A DNA stretch of 64,000 nucleotides, taken from a virus. The notes under the pieces were generated by a model. The model did no database searches and had not been told where the DNA came from. It saw only the letters and a program-made list of their open reading frames with translations. Shown here in pieces: positions 52,372 through 59,117 of the stretch; position 1 is the stretch's first letter, and each line of letters begins with the position of its first letter. The position numbers and the translations under genes are program-made. The stretch spans positions 1 through 64,000 of the IMG/VR virus record IMGVR_UViG_3300042453_004296, one strand, 5' to 3'.

Positions 52372-52611
52372 TTAATTAAAAATTGTAATCAAATATGTAA
52401 CACCATAAACGATACTATATAATAGAGCAAATGTAAGGAAACGAGCTTTAAACTCAATAACACTTACTTTCCATCCTAATGTATCAACTAAGATCTGGAA
52501 AATTGTATTCTTAGTATGAACATAAATCATATTTAAACATGTGATGATCAATACCAAATAAATTGAATTCTTAAAACCCAAAAAATCTAAAATGTTCTTT
52601 ACAGTATCCAT
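52372..52611 (-). CDS. Small three-helix membrane protein
   Basis: The 79-residue product has hydrophobic stretches IYLVLIITCLNMIYV (about 18-32) and FLTFALLYSIVYGVTYLITI (about 58-77). It could be a holin or an envelope modifier; no diagnostic residues are present. It is transcribed from a promoter of the CGTG variant class. Confidence 0.55.
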   Translation of the reverse strand: MDTVKNILDFLGFKNSIYLVLIITCLNMIYVHTKNTIFQILVDTLGWKVSVIEFKARFLTFALLYSIVYGVTYLITIFN

Positions 52612-52637
52612 AATCTTTATTGTTTTTAATTATGGCA

Positions 52638-52669
52638 TAAATATACGACCAAGATCCTGCGGGGGCACG
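52638..52669 (-). promoter_or_regulatory. Variant promoter with CGTG in place of TTTG
   Basis: TATATTTA (52638-52645) preceded by GTCG, 20-base spacer, and CGTG (52666-52669) within AGAGACGTGCC. Spacing equals the standard early class, but the upstream box is replaced. Same variant at 60422 and 60708. Confidence 0.6.
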
Positions 52670-52697
52670 TCTCTTCCAAGAAATTTTTAAGAAGTTT

Positions 52698-53618
52698 TTA
52701 AATTAATTCCATCTCCACATCATCGTCCGTCTCACGCACGATTACCATGGCATCCTGTAGAGCTACTACTATTGTTGAATATTGATCCTCCCTATATCCC
52801 CCTAGTACCTGATATAGGTCTGCTTGGTCTACTACATCCATTATAGAGGCAGATTCGTCTACTATGTCTTGGAGTTGAGCAACTTTTATTTTTGTTGAAG
52901 GCTCAAATACACCATAGTCACCCCCACTCAAAGACAAACCAGCAAGCTTCCGCTTAATATCTAATAATACTTGTGGAGGACTAACAGATACAATAAGGTG
53001 ATCTAAACCAACATCGTTTAAAATATTGCGATTATCTACATCTTCCGCAGACATTGGTACTATTATATTTCCCACTTGAGCACCGAAAAAATTACCGGAT
53101 TCCGCGCCTAAAGGCGCTAATTTCTTAACCCATACGGCTAAGCTACCCTCATACAATATATTATCTGAAAATACATTTTTATATGCTTTTAAAAGCATAG
53201 TGTACATTTTATACCCTAAACCTTTACCCCTCCACGGCTCAGTAACATATGTTAAATGTATCTCAGCCCCAGTGATTTTAAATGGTTTCCATCTCTCACC
53301 TGTTAGATTAATGATATCTACATCTATAGTACCTATAACATAGCTTTCTAAATCAGTACCAGCCGAATTAACCAAGTACAAGGTACCAGTATAAGTAGAT
53401 GGTACTATGAATTGATAAGGACCATCTTCAGATAAAACCGTCCCTTTAAGTATAGAAGGATCGAAATTAACCCCATACACATCCATGTCATCCGGATCTA
53501 ATCTAAAATCTTCTAAGAATGTATAGTATGTTTTAGTGTCATCTACGTATAAATCACCACTACGAAGTTCTAATTCATCAAGATTTATTTCCTTAAGTAA
53601 CTCAGTCAGTTTTATCAT
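52698..53618 (-). CDS. GNAT-family acetyltransferase with prohead-targeting N-terminus
   Basis: The 306-residue protein begins MIKLTELLKEINLDE, the shared short leader (LLKE site). The GNAT acetyl-CoA loop is in HLTYVTEPWRGKGLGYKMYT (RGKGLG at 130-135), followed by the usual helix MLLKAYKNVF. A C-terminal unassigned domain (about 200-306) follows. It lies in the early region but has a late motif next to its start, which supports a virion-borne enzyme, comparable to T4 Alt (an injected ADP-ribosyltransferase). The target of acetylation is unknown. Confidence 0.72.
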   Translation of the reverse strand: MIKLTELLKEINLDELELRSGDLYVDDTKTYYTFLEDFRLDPDDMDVYGVNFDPSILKGTVLSEDGPYQFIVPSTYTGTLYLVNSAGTDLESYVIGTIDVDIINLTGERWKPFKITGAEIHLTYVTEPWRGKGLGYKMYTMLLKAYKNVFSDNILYEGSLAVWVKKLAPLGAESGNFFGAQVGNIIVPMSAEDVDNRNILNDVGLDHLIVSVSPPQVLLDIKRKLAGLSLSGGDYGVFEPSTKIKVAQLQDIVDESASIMDVVDQADLYQVLGGYREDQYSTIVVALQDAMVIVRETDDDVEMELI

Positions 53619-53621
53619 ATT

Positions 53622-53630
53622 AATAAATAT
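53622..53630 (-). promoter_or_regulatory. Putative late promoter for the acetyltransferase
   Basis: GATATTTATT on the minus strand, three bases before the ATG at 53618. It differs from consensus at the last base. It is the only late-type element in the 52-64 kb region that I found. Confidence 0.45.
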
Positions 53631-53703
53631 CTAAGGACTAAGGAAGGACCCACACATGGATCCATCCCTCGCACCTTAATACGTATATACAACTATAAGC
53701 AAT

Positions 53704-53719
53704 CACTCCAACAGGAGTG
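53704..53719 (-). terminator. Short hairpin after the T5orf172 gene
   Basis: CACTCC-TGTT-GGAGTG on the minus strand, directly after the stop at 53722. It has no T-run, so termination is uncertain. Confidence 0.35.
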
Positions 53720-53721
53720 CT

Positions 53722-54339
53722 TTAATATACTATAGGATCACCAATTTGGTGTAAGACACCAATTTCCCGTAGTTTATCAAAGGCAGTTAGTGATGATAAT
53801 TTAAAGAATTCACGTTCGTGTCCTTGGTCGGAATCAACCCTTTGAGCAGCATATATTTTATGCATTTGTTGCTCAATTTTATATGCCGAACCTTTAGTAA
53901 CAGGTAATGCAAATTTAGGTATCCACTCGGTTAATACACCAGCACCGTTAATATACTTAGCACGTGTTGAAGGATCACGTTCGGTCATACCAATTTTAAC
54001 CAAATCGGGGTAACCCGGATTAGTAAGAATATAGATATATTCTATGTTATCTTTGGTGCGAGATTGGATATCTGTGTTTTGCACACCAAACAAATAGACC
54101 CATTCTTTGGTATTATCATCTATTTCAATTGGTACTTCAATTGAGTATAACGTATGAAAATAATTGAATATGCGATCTACTTGTATATTGCGTGCTTTAG
54201 ACTTTAGCGCGAGGTAGTTAGAGTACCACTCGTTTGCTAGTGGGTGGAAACATGCATTGTCTAGTGTACTAGCGATGATAATTTCACCTGACTCTGCTAA
54301 GTCTAACGCTTTATCTAATGTAATTTTAGTTCTATACAT
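53722..54339 (-). CDS. T5orf172-type (GIY-YIG-like) protein
   Basis: The 205-residue protein contains IEYIYILTNPGYPDLVKIGM then TERDPSTRAKYINGAG (about 100-135) and a later EQQMHKIYAAQRVDSDQGHE and REFFKLS. This is the T5orf172/MUG113 variant of the GIY-YIG nuclease fold (with Tyr-Ile-Leu and Lys-Ile-Gly in place of GIY and YIG), plus the usual helix with His and the ending E-F-F. It overlaps the small upstream gene stop by one base. Function in phages is unknown. Confidence 0.8.
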   Translation of the reverse strand: MYRTKITLDKALDLAESGEIIIASTLDNACFHPLANEWYSNYLALKSKARNIQVDRIFNYFHTLYSIEVPIEIDDNTKEWVYLFGVQNTDIQSRTKDNIEYIYILTNPGYPDLVKIGMTERDPSTRAKYINGAGVLTEWIPKFALPVTKGSAYKIEQQMHKIYAAQRVDSDQGHEREFFKLSSLTAFDKLREIGVLHQIGDPIVY

Positions 54340-54503
54340 TAATTTAGGATAAAATCACCAATAGCGTATAGGAGAGACAACGATGACCAACCTAAGAAGA
54401 ACCAAGATGTTTTATACCAAAAATTTTTTGGTTTATCATTATACAAATAAATGTTGAGAGCGTGTAGGCCTGTTAATAAGGCCCATCCAATAATTGAAAT
54501 CAT
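54339..54503 (-). CDS. Small membrane protein
   Basis: The 54-residue product starts MISIIGWALLTGLHALNIYL and ends SLLYAIGDFILN; it has two membrane helices. Its TAA overlaps the ATG of the next gene (TAATG), indicating coupling. It is too short for automatic calling in many pipelines. Confidence 0.55.
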   Translation of the reverse strand: MISIIGWALLTGLHALNIYLYNDKPKNFWYKTSWFFLGWSSLSLLYAIGDFILN

Positions 54504-54702
54504 ATGTTTTATTTTAAATTTTTAAATTAACACCCAAAGGTGTGCTGTCTTTCCAAGCTGCCAAACTAACCGGGTTACATGGATCTTCCCTTTCAAGCAG
54601 ATTAGTTAATCTGAATAAGCGTGGCTTATCATCATCCCATACGGCTATCACCCCGTTTCTCATCATATTGGGCATACTATCTGGTGATTAGCCAGAACGT
54701 GC

Positions 54703-54849
54703 AAAGGAGACAGGATTCGAACCTGTAGTTACGCAAGTTGTTTGGTACTGACCTTTCGGTTACTCCCATTTCGTCGTGTTAACCAAATTGACACTACTCC
54801 CATATGTGCCTTTTTAAACGACGTCGAGAAGGCTAACTCTATCTCCTAT
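54703..54849 (-). ncRNA. tRNA-like structured RNA with canonical T-arm
   Basis: On the minus strand a perfect T-arm (ACAGG-TTCGAAT-CCTGT, 54710-54726) precedes CTCCTTT, which pairs with ATAGGAG 54843-54849 (one mismatch) as an acceptor. The interior is 109 bases, too long for a tRNA. It can form a stem CGTCGT/ACGACG and a hairpin ACC-GAAA-GGT. No anticodon arm can be fixed. It may be a tRNA with insert, a degenerate tRNA or a tRNA mimic. The rest of 54504-54918 holds no gene that I can support. Confidence 0.45.
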
Positions 54850-54902
54850 ACGATGAGAACAGTTACTTGAGCTTATGTCAGAGGCTTACTGTGTTTTACG
54901 AT

Positions 54903-54918
54903 CCCCTCGCGAGCGGGG
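54903..54918. terminator. GC-rich hairpin
   Basis: CCCCGCTCGCGAGGGG on the minus strand, directly after the stop of the 53-residue gene. Four G-C pairs close the stem. The T-run follows only in the plus direction, so direction is uncertain. Confidence 0.35.
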
Positions 54919-55080
54919 CTAATTTTTTTCACTAAACCCATCATACAACGCCCAGTATATGATTGCTGTTGATGTTAGTAACAATACAGTTGTTGGTAAG
55001 AGTAATGATATTACCAATGCTCCTACTATTGCTAACATTGTTCCTATTGTTTTTAGGTGTGCTTTTAATTTATTATTCAT
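54919..55080 (-). CDS. Small two-helix membrane protein
   Basis: The 53-residue product (MNNKLKAHLKTIGTMLAIVG...) has two hydrophobic helices (TMLAIVGALVISLLLPTTVL, LLLTSTAIIYWALYDG). No known family. Confidence 0.55.
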   Translation of the reverse strand: MNNKLKAHLKTIGTMLAIVGALVISLLLPTTVLLLTSTAIIYWALYDGFSEKN

Positions 55081-55092
55081 AACCTTTATTTT

Positions 55093-55236
55093 TTAATCTT
55101 TACAACATTTACATTTGCCTCTACCGGCGTGGCCCTTCATTTTATCTTTAGGCATCCACACTCCAATATATACTATAAACGCTATTGCTAGTCCTAATAA
55201 GGCAAACAATATACCATATGCTATTTGATCCATCAT
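55093..55236 (-). CDS. Small membrane protein with Cys-Lys tail
   Basis: The 47-residue product has one membrane helix (IAYGILFALLGLAIAFIVYI) and a basic end (GRGKCKCCKD). Its ATG overlaps the stop of the 86-residue gene (ATGATGG). Confidence 0.5.
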   Translation of the reverse strand: MMDQIAYGILFALLGLAIAFIVYIGVWMPKDKMKGHAGRGKCKCCKD

Positions 55237-55493
55237 AATTCTTCTATATGATTATATACTAATTTCATTACCCAAGCATTTACAAACTCATACATACCAC
55301 ATATGTTACGTGCTTCTTCTTCGGTATCATAATAAATTATATCACCGTTTATATTCTTCATGTAACCCATGTTTCTGAGATCTATGATAACATATTTACC
55401 TTCCATTAAATTTAAAACTTCATTTGGTTCAATACCAAATTTAGCATTTGGGTTATCGTACTTGAAATAATGGATATTTTTTTGATCTTCCAT
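55233..55493 (-). CDS. Small phage protein, unknown
   Basis: The 86-residue product (MEDQKNIHYFKYDNPNAKFG) has a compact alpha/beta look and no motif. It is preceded by a full host-type promoter (55516-55547) and is likely an early gene. Confidence 0.6.
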   Translation of the reverse strand: MEDQKNIHYFKYDNPNAKFGIEPNEVLNLMEGKYVIIDLRNMGYMKNINGDIIYYDTEEEARNICGMYEFVNAWVMKLVYNHIEEL

Positions 55494-55786
55494 AACCTTA
55501 ATTTTAACTTATATATAAATATACGTATATACCTCGTCGATGCCAAACTTTTTGTTAAAAGAAGAAATTTAATCCTTATGGTTTTTTGTCGAAATGGGTA
55601 GTTCGAAATTTGGTATCATTTTGTGGGTATATATGTATATACGGGATCGGCCGTAAAGGGTGTGTTCGAGTTGAAGGGTGCTCTAGTGCCGCAGAAGTAT
55701 CGGATACGCCGTACATGGACAGTAACGCATATGGGAGTATACTGCACGTAGTACGATATATATACGGCACGGGTACGGCACGATCC
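55494..55786. other. Non-coding gap with promoter; base composition unlike its neighbours
   Basis: This 293-base stretch contains the promoter of the 86-residue gene. The part 55590-55786 is GC-richer than the surrounding sequence and has a repeated CGTGCCGTA (minus strand). Reading frames exist on both strands, but none has convincing protein features. It may be non-coding RNA or recent insertion. Confidence 0.35.
55516..55547 (-). promoter_or_regulatory. Host-type promoter
   Basis: TTTG (55544-55547), 20 bases, TATATTTA (55516-55523) on the minus strand. Confidence 0.7.
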
Positions 55787-55966
55787 TTACATAACAGGAA
55801 GATCGAGCCGTATAGCCACTAGGTATTGAGAGATCTCATCGTGCGACATGCTCCCTAACAGCTGCGCTAGCGCCAGATCAGCATCGTGATCGAGCTCACC
55901 GTATTTAGCAACGTGGTGTTTACATTGCGCCCGTAACTTAAGGGCGGCATCAATTTTATTTGTCAT
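55787..55966 (-). CDS. Small helical protein, unknown
   Basis: The 59-residue product reads MTNKIDAALKLRAQCKHHVA then ELDHDADLALAQLLGSMSHD; it is helical and looks like a small regulatory or inhibitor protein. Its codon use is GC-richer than that of the head genes. Confidence 0.55.
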   Translation of the reverse strand: MTNKIDAALKLRAQCKHHVAKYGELDHDADLALAQLLGSMSHDEISQYLVAIRLDLPVM

Positions 55967-55970
55967 GTGT

Positions 55971-56171
55971 TTAACGTATTAAAGTGTCTATATATGTAGT
56001 GTCCTCATACATGATGATGGTTCCAAAATCATACACTGTAGTATCATGGTTCTGGGTCACCGTAATTGGGACCTGCTCACCGTATTGATCTACCCATATT
56101 ATTTGGTTTGTTCTAGGTGAACATGATGTTAGCCCTAGGGCTAGCATCAGTGTTATTATTATCTGCTTCAT
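55971..56171 (-). CDS. Small lipoprotein
   Basis: The 66-residue product has a signal peptide with lipobox LTSC (MKQIIITLMLALGLTSC, Cys17) and a beta-rich mature part (IIWVDQYGEQVPITVTQN). With the moron at 45952 it is the second lipoprotein besides the spanin. A surface-exclusion role is possible but unproven. Confidence 0.7.
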   Translation of the reverse strand: MKQIIITLMLALGLTSCSPRTNQIIWVDQYGEQVPITVTQNHDTTVYDFGTIIMYEDTTYIDTLIR

Positions 56172-56172
56172 G

Positions 56173-56343
56173 CTACTGCTTTTTTGGTATGCGTGTGATG
56201 TATAGTGCTTGAGTGATCTCGTGCTCGGTCAACTCCTCACCTATAGCTCTGGCTACAGTCACTATGGTGTGGGCTGATGGGTTCTCGATTCCCTGATCAC
56301 GTAGCTCAACTAGTGTTCTTTGTACTGCGGGTGTAAGTTTCAT
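56173..56343 (-). CDS. Small helical protein, tandem paralogue 1
   Basis: The 56-residue product (MKLTPAVQRTLVELRDQGIE, then SAHTIVTVARAIGEELTEHE) aligns along its length with the next upstream gene. The layout suggests a small helix-turn-helix-like fold. The next gene starts one base after its stop. Confidence 0.6.
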   Translation of the reverse strand: MKLTPAVQRTLVELRDQGIENPSAHTIVTVARAIGEELTEHEITQALYITRIPKKQ

Positions 56344-56348
56344 ATGTG

Positions 56349-56501
56349 TTATACGTTATTTGATATGTAGTCGATTTGAGCATCGGTTAGCTTCTCACCT
56401 ATGTCTGAAGCAATAGATGCTACTTGGCGTGATGAAGGTTTATCAATACCATATTGTTGGAGTGTCATTACTACCTGTTGCATTGCGGATGTGTACTTCA
56501 T
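56349..56501 (-). CDS. Small helical protein, tandem paralogue 2
   Basis: The 50-residue product (MKYTSAMQQVVMTLQQYGID, then SSRQVASIASDIGEKLTDAQ) is a duplicate of the gene at 56173-56343. Shared positions include M-K-x-T, the G-I at about 18-19, and I-G-E-x-L-T. A host-type promoter lies upstream. Confidence 0.6.
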   Translation of the reverse strand: MKYTSAMQQVVMTLQQYGIDKPSSRQVASIASDIGEKLTDAQIDYISNNV

Positions 56502-56523
56502 GTGTTATATTTTAAGTATGTTA

Positions 56524-56555
56524 TAAATGTACGACCGAATGGCCCGTAGGCCAAA
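56524..56555 (-). promoter_or_regulatory. Host-type promoter for the paralogue pair
   Basis: TTTG (56552-56555), 20 bases, TACATTTA (56524-56531) with GTCG extension. Confidence 0.75.
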
Positions 56556-56559
56556 TATG

Positions 56560-56748
56560 TTATTCGGCTACACCAAACATTTTACGACCCATATCTACAA
56601 AGCGATTATACTCGTCTTGTCCGATCTCATTTATGAGAGCATTCTTAGCATTATTATATCGCTCCATGTTTTCCCAGGTTGGGATGGTGGACAATTCCCA
56701 ATTAGCATCTACTAATTCGCTCCACATCTTTGATACTTTGTTTGTCAT
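56560..56748 (-). CDS. Small protein, unknown
   Basis: The ATG at 56748 (MTNKVSKMWSELVDANW) fits the leader after the promoter at 56773; a longer frame would begin inside the promoter. It gives 62 residues with two helices. No domain is recognised. Confidence 0.55.
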   Translation of the reverse strand: MTNKVSKMWSELVDANWELSTIPTWENMERYNNAKNALINEIGQDEYNRFVDMGRKMFGVAE

Positions 56749-56772
56749 ATGTGTTATGTTTTTAATTATACA

Positions 56773-56804
56773 TAAATGTACGACCACTACTTCACGTAGC
56801 CAAA
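56773..56804 (-). promoter_or_regulatory. Host-type promoter
   Basis: TTTG (56801-56804), 20 bases, TACATTTA (56773-56780). Confidence 0.75.
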
Positions 56805-56815
56805 TAAGCTGTGTA

Positions 56816-57010
56816 TTATTTTTTATTGAGCGCTATTGCTATAAAACCTATTATACTTATAATTACTACACCTAGTGCTAACGGGATCCAAAGCGGGCTA
56901 GTTACCCACCACCAGCTCCAGTCTATGTTGTCTGTTAATTTAAGTACTAAAAACACTAGGAATAATACTGTTCCGAATCCGATTCCGTTTGATGATGTTT
57001 TATTTGCCAT
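56816..57010 (-). CDS. Small membrane protein
   Basis: The 64-residue product has two membrane helices (IGFGTVLFLVFLVLKLTD, LWIPLALGVVIISIIGFIAI). No known family. Confidence 0.55.
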   Translation of the reverse strand: MANKTSSNGIGFGTVLFLVFLVLKLTDNIDWSWWWVTSPLWIPLALGVVIISIIGFIAIALNKK

Positions 57011-57033
57011 TGTGTTATTATGTTTAAGGTTAT

Positions 57034-57207
57034 TTATGCGTTAAAGTGTTTGGATTCAGTTGATACGAAAGCGAATAATGTGATTATAAACAAATCCACT
57101 ACGCCAAAAAATACTTGTACTGCCAGCATGTGGGTTCCAATTATTAGCAATGTACATAATGCAAACATTACTGCTGTTACTAATAATAATACGGTTGAAT
57201 TTTTCAT
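57034..57207 (-). CDS. Small membrane protein
   Basis: The 57-residue product (MKNSTVLLLVTAVMFALCTL) has two or three hydrophobic helices and ends FAFVSTESKHFNA. A host-type promoter lies just upstream (57232). Confidence 0.55.
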   Translation of the reverse strand: MKNSTVLLLVTAVMFALCTLLIIGTHMLAVQVFFGVVDLFIITLFAFVSTESKHFNA

Positions 57208-57231
57208 GTGTTATATGTTTTAATTATATTG

Positions 57232-57263
57232 TAAATATACGACCAACATTTCAGGTATCCAAA
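57232..57263 (-). promoter_or_regulatory. Host-type promoter
   Basis: TTTG (57260-57263), 20 bases, TATATTTA (57232-57239). It follows directly on a terminator. Confidence 0.75.
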
Positions 57264-57264
57264 T

Positions 57265-57291
57265 AGAAATGGGCCTGCTTTCGCTAGGCCC
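57265..57291 (-). terminator. Rho-independent terminator
   Basis: Stem GGGCCT-AGCGAAAGC-AGGCCC (57271-57291) followed by ATTTCTATTT on the minus strand, after the 169-residue gene. Confidence 0.75.
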
Positions 57292-57318
57292 ACATCTACT
57301 TTATAATTAAAACACACA

Positions 57319-57828
57319 CTAACTTATACTTTCTGAATACATCTCACTTAAAATCGCAGTTACTTCATCTTCAACTGCATCATAATCTGTATCAATTGCA
57401 TCATCAATTTCACTGTGTATGCACTCGACAAGCTTGTCTTTGTCTAACTCGATGTCAATTGTGTTACCATTCCAAACGTTTAGCTCTAGTGAAACCAAAT
57501 CATCAGCATCTATACTAGTGTCTGTAACTGCTTCTTTAACTGCTGTTACTACTCGCTCAGTTAGTTTAGTAGCGAATTCTAATAGCTCATCTCTAGTAAA
57601 CACTATCATCTGAGCTTGGGTCGCTAGTTCGTGTGAAACGATCTCGGCTTCATCTTCAGGTGCTTCAATCACTTCTCCACGTCTGAGTATAACCTGCTCT
57701 TCTGTGTCACACTCACACTCACCGTTGCAGCATGGCTCAAATTCTGATGATGCATTTGCTTCAGCGAATGCTTTTAAATCAGCTAACTTGGCTGACATTT
57801 CTTCTAATTGCTCAAATAAATCTTTCAT
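57319..57828 (-). CDS. Acidic protein with N-terminal Cys cluster, unknown
   Basis: The 169-residue, very acidic product has a helical start, a Cys group (EPCCNGECECDTEEQ, about 32-46) and a long acidic tail (SIDADDLVSLELNVWNGNTI, then DDAIDTDYDAVEDEV). It could bind metal or mimic DNA. It is a one-gene unit between promoter and terminator. DNA mimicry is only a guess from charge. Confidence 0.55.
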   Translation of the reverse strand: MKDLFEQLEEMSAKLADLKAFAEANASSEFEPCCNGECECDTEEQVILRRGEVIEAPEDEAEIVSHELATQAQMIVFTRDELLEFATKLTERVVTAVKEAVTDTSIDADDLVSLELNVWNGNTIDIELDKDKLVECIHSEIDDAIDTDYDAVEDEVTAILSEMYSESIS

Positions 57829-57853
57829 GTGTTATATGTTTTTAATTATAGTA

Positions 57854-57885
57854 TAAATGTACGACCAAAATCTCAATACTCCAAA
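57854..57885 (-). promoter_or_regulatory. Host-type promoter
   Basis: TTTG (57882-57885), 20 bases, TACATTTA (57854-57861). Confidence 0.75.
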
Positions 57886-57905
57886 TTTATCTTATATTAG
57901 TTATG

Positions 57906-57933
57906 AACAAAAATGGGCTCGCATATGCGAACC
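57906..57933 (-). terminator. Rho-independent terminator
   Basis: Stem GGGTTCGC-AT-ATGCGAGCCC (57914-57933) followed by ATTTTTGTT on the minus strand, after the RecA-fold ATPase gene. Confidence 0.75.
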
Positions 57934-57959
57934 CAAATTTGCTAATTAAAACACACACA

Positions 57960-58775
57960 TTATTCTTCCGTATCGTCTGCATCTGGCAAACTATATTCTA
58001 CTTGATTGAATGCAATTCTAAACTTGATAAACGAAATCGTATCGCAATCTCGGTTCTTGCTAAATTGCACTTTACGGCTGTCACCGTCTTTTTCTCTGGT
58101 TACATGACACATTGAGTCTGTCATGTGCTTCAATCTATTTGATCCGGCAAATTCTCCACCTTTAGTTACTTGCTGAATATTAATAAACGAAGTGTATTTA
58201 GCGCTATCATTTTCTCCACGCTTGTGCTTGGTTTGAAGATCTAGCAACCACGTCTCAGCTGAGCCAGACGTTGTGTGATAAGCTTCTCTATAAATGTCTA
58301 CAATCTCAGCTACTGAGTCGATAGCGATCACATCATACCCTACTTTAAACGCGTGCTCAATTGCTTCCTTTAAATTATTAGCATAGTTCTTGATAAACAA
58401 TGTTGGCACTGAAGCGAATTTGGGCATGCGACGGCAGTATTTATAATGCCCAATTTCATCCATCTCACCACTTACAAACAAGCAGTTATAACCTTGCTCT
58501 GTTAGCTCAGCTAGCATATCAAGCACTAATGTTGTCTTACCAGATCCAGGACCACCACAGATGATCATGTTTGTAGCAGGCATCAAACCACGGTTTGTGC
58601 TCAAAATATCATCCATCATAGTGTCGGTACGCATTGGTACTAAAATTGATGGATCGAAATGCAACTCAGATCCACGGAAGATCTGTATTGATGCTGGGTT
58701 GAAAGCAGCTGGTGTTGGTTTAGCTGCTGGCTTGCGACCTCTGGTCTCGCGCTTTTGAATTGTTAATTTGCTCAT
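57960..58775 (-). CDS. RecA-fold ATPase (RadA/DnaB-like core)
   Basis: The 271-residue protein has Walker A GGPGSGKTT (74-82), Walker B DVIAIDSVAE (148-157) and a helicase-like ending (TDSMCHVTREKDGDSRKVQF). The N-terminus has RGRKPAAKP (an AT-hook-like RGRKP at 12-16). It is smaller than full helicases; candidates are a RadA/Sms-like recombination protein, a DnaB-like single domain, or KaiC-like. It is a single-gene transcript with promoter and terminator. Likely a replication or recombination factor made early. Confidence 0.8.
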   Translation of the reverse strand: MSKLTIQKRETRGRKPAAKPTPAAFNPASIQIFRGSELHFDPSILVPMRTDTMMDDILSTNRGLMPATNMIICGGPGSGKTTLVLDMLAELTEQGYNCLFVSGEMDEIGHYKYCRRMPKFASVPTLFIKNYANNLKEAIEHAFKVGYDVIAIDSVAEIVDIYREAYHTTSGSAETWLLDLQTKHKRGENDSAKYTSFINIQQVTKGGEFAGSNRLKHMTDSMCHVTREKDGDSRKVQFSKNRDCDTISFIKFRIAFNQVEYSLPDADDTEE

Positions 58776-58801
58776 GTGTGTTATGTGTTTTTATTAGGCT
58801 A

Positions 58802-58833
58802 TAAATGTACGACCCAGATCTGGCAGATCCAAA
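58802..58833 (-). promoter_or_regulatory. Host-type promoter for the RecA-fold ATPase
   Basis: TTTG (58830-58833), 20 bases, TACATTTA (58802-58809), GTCG extension. Confidence 0.78.
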
Positions 58834-58836
58834 TTT

Positions 58837-59115
58837 TTAGTTAAGATAGTAACCTATTTCCTGTAGCTCGTCTACTGCAAATCGTTTAGCATCCTCACAC
58901 AGCATCTGGTGTGCTTGGATCATAGACATCGTCTTCATTATCTCCTCTGTCGGGCGCATGTCTAGGAATGATGTCGCCTCATCCTCTAGCGCGCGCGACT
59001 GTTCTATTGACTCAGCTATACCAGTGTTAGCAGTCATTATTATAGACATTAACTCATGAGCTTGAATGCGCTCGATTACTTCTAGTGTGTGTTTTGCTAT
59101 GTTCATCTTAATCAA
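58837..59115 (-). CDS. Small helical protein, unknown
   Basis: The 92-residue product (MIKMNIAKHTLEVIERIQAH) is helical with many Met and Glu. It is transcribed with the 78-residue gene from the promoter at 59371. No function is known. Confidence 0.55.
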   Translation of the reverse strand: MIKMNIAKHTLEVIERIQAHELMSIIMTANTGIAESIEQSRALEDEATSFLDMRPTEEIMKTMSMIQAHQMLCEDAKRFAVDELQEIGYYLN

Positions 59116-59117
59116 TA

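Noticed and set aside
54703-54849. Interpretation as tmRNA
   Set aside because: Too short, and no tag reading frame or typical tmRNA 5' end can be found.
55586-55822. Plus-strand 78-codon frame
   Set aside because: No plus-strand promoter or protein-like features; overlaps a supported minus gene.
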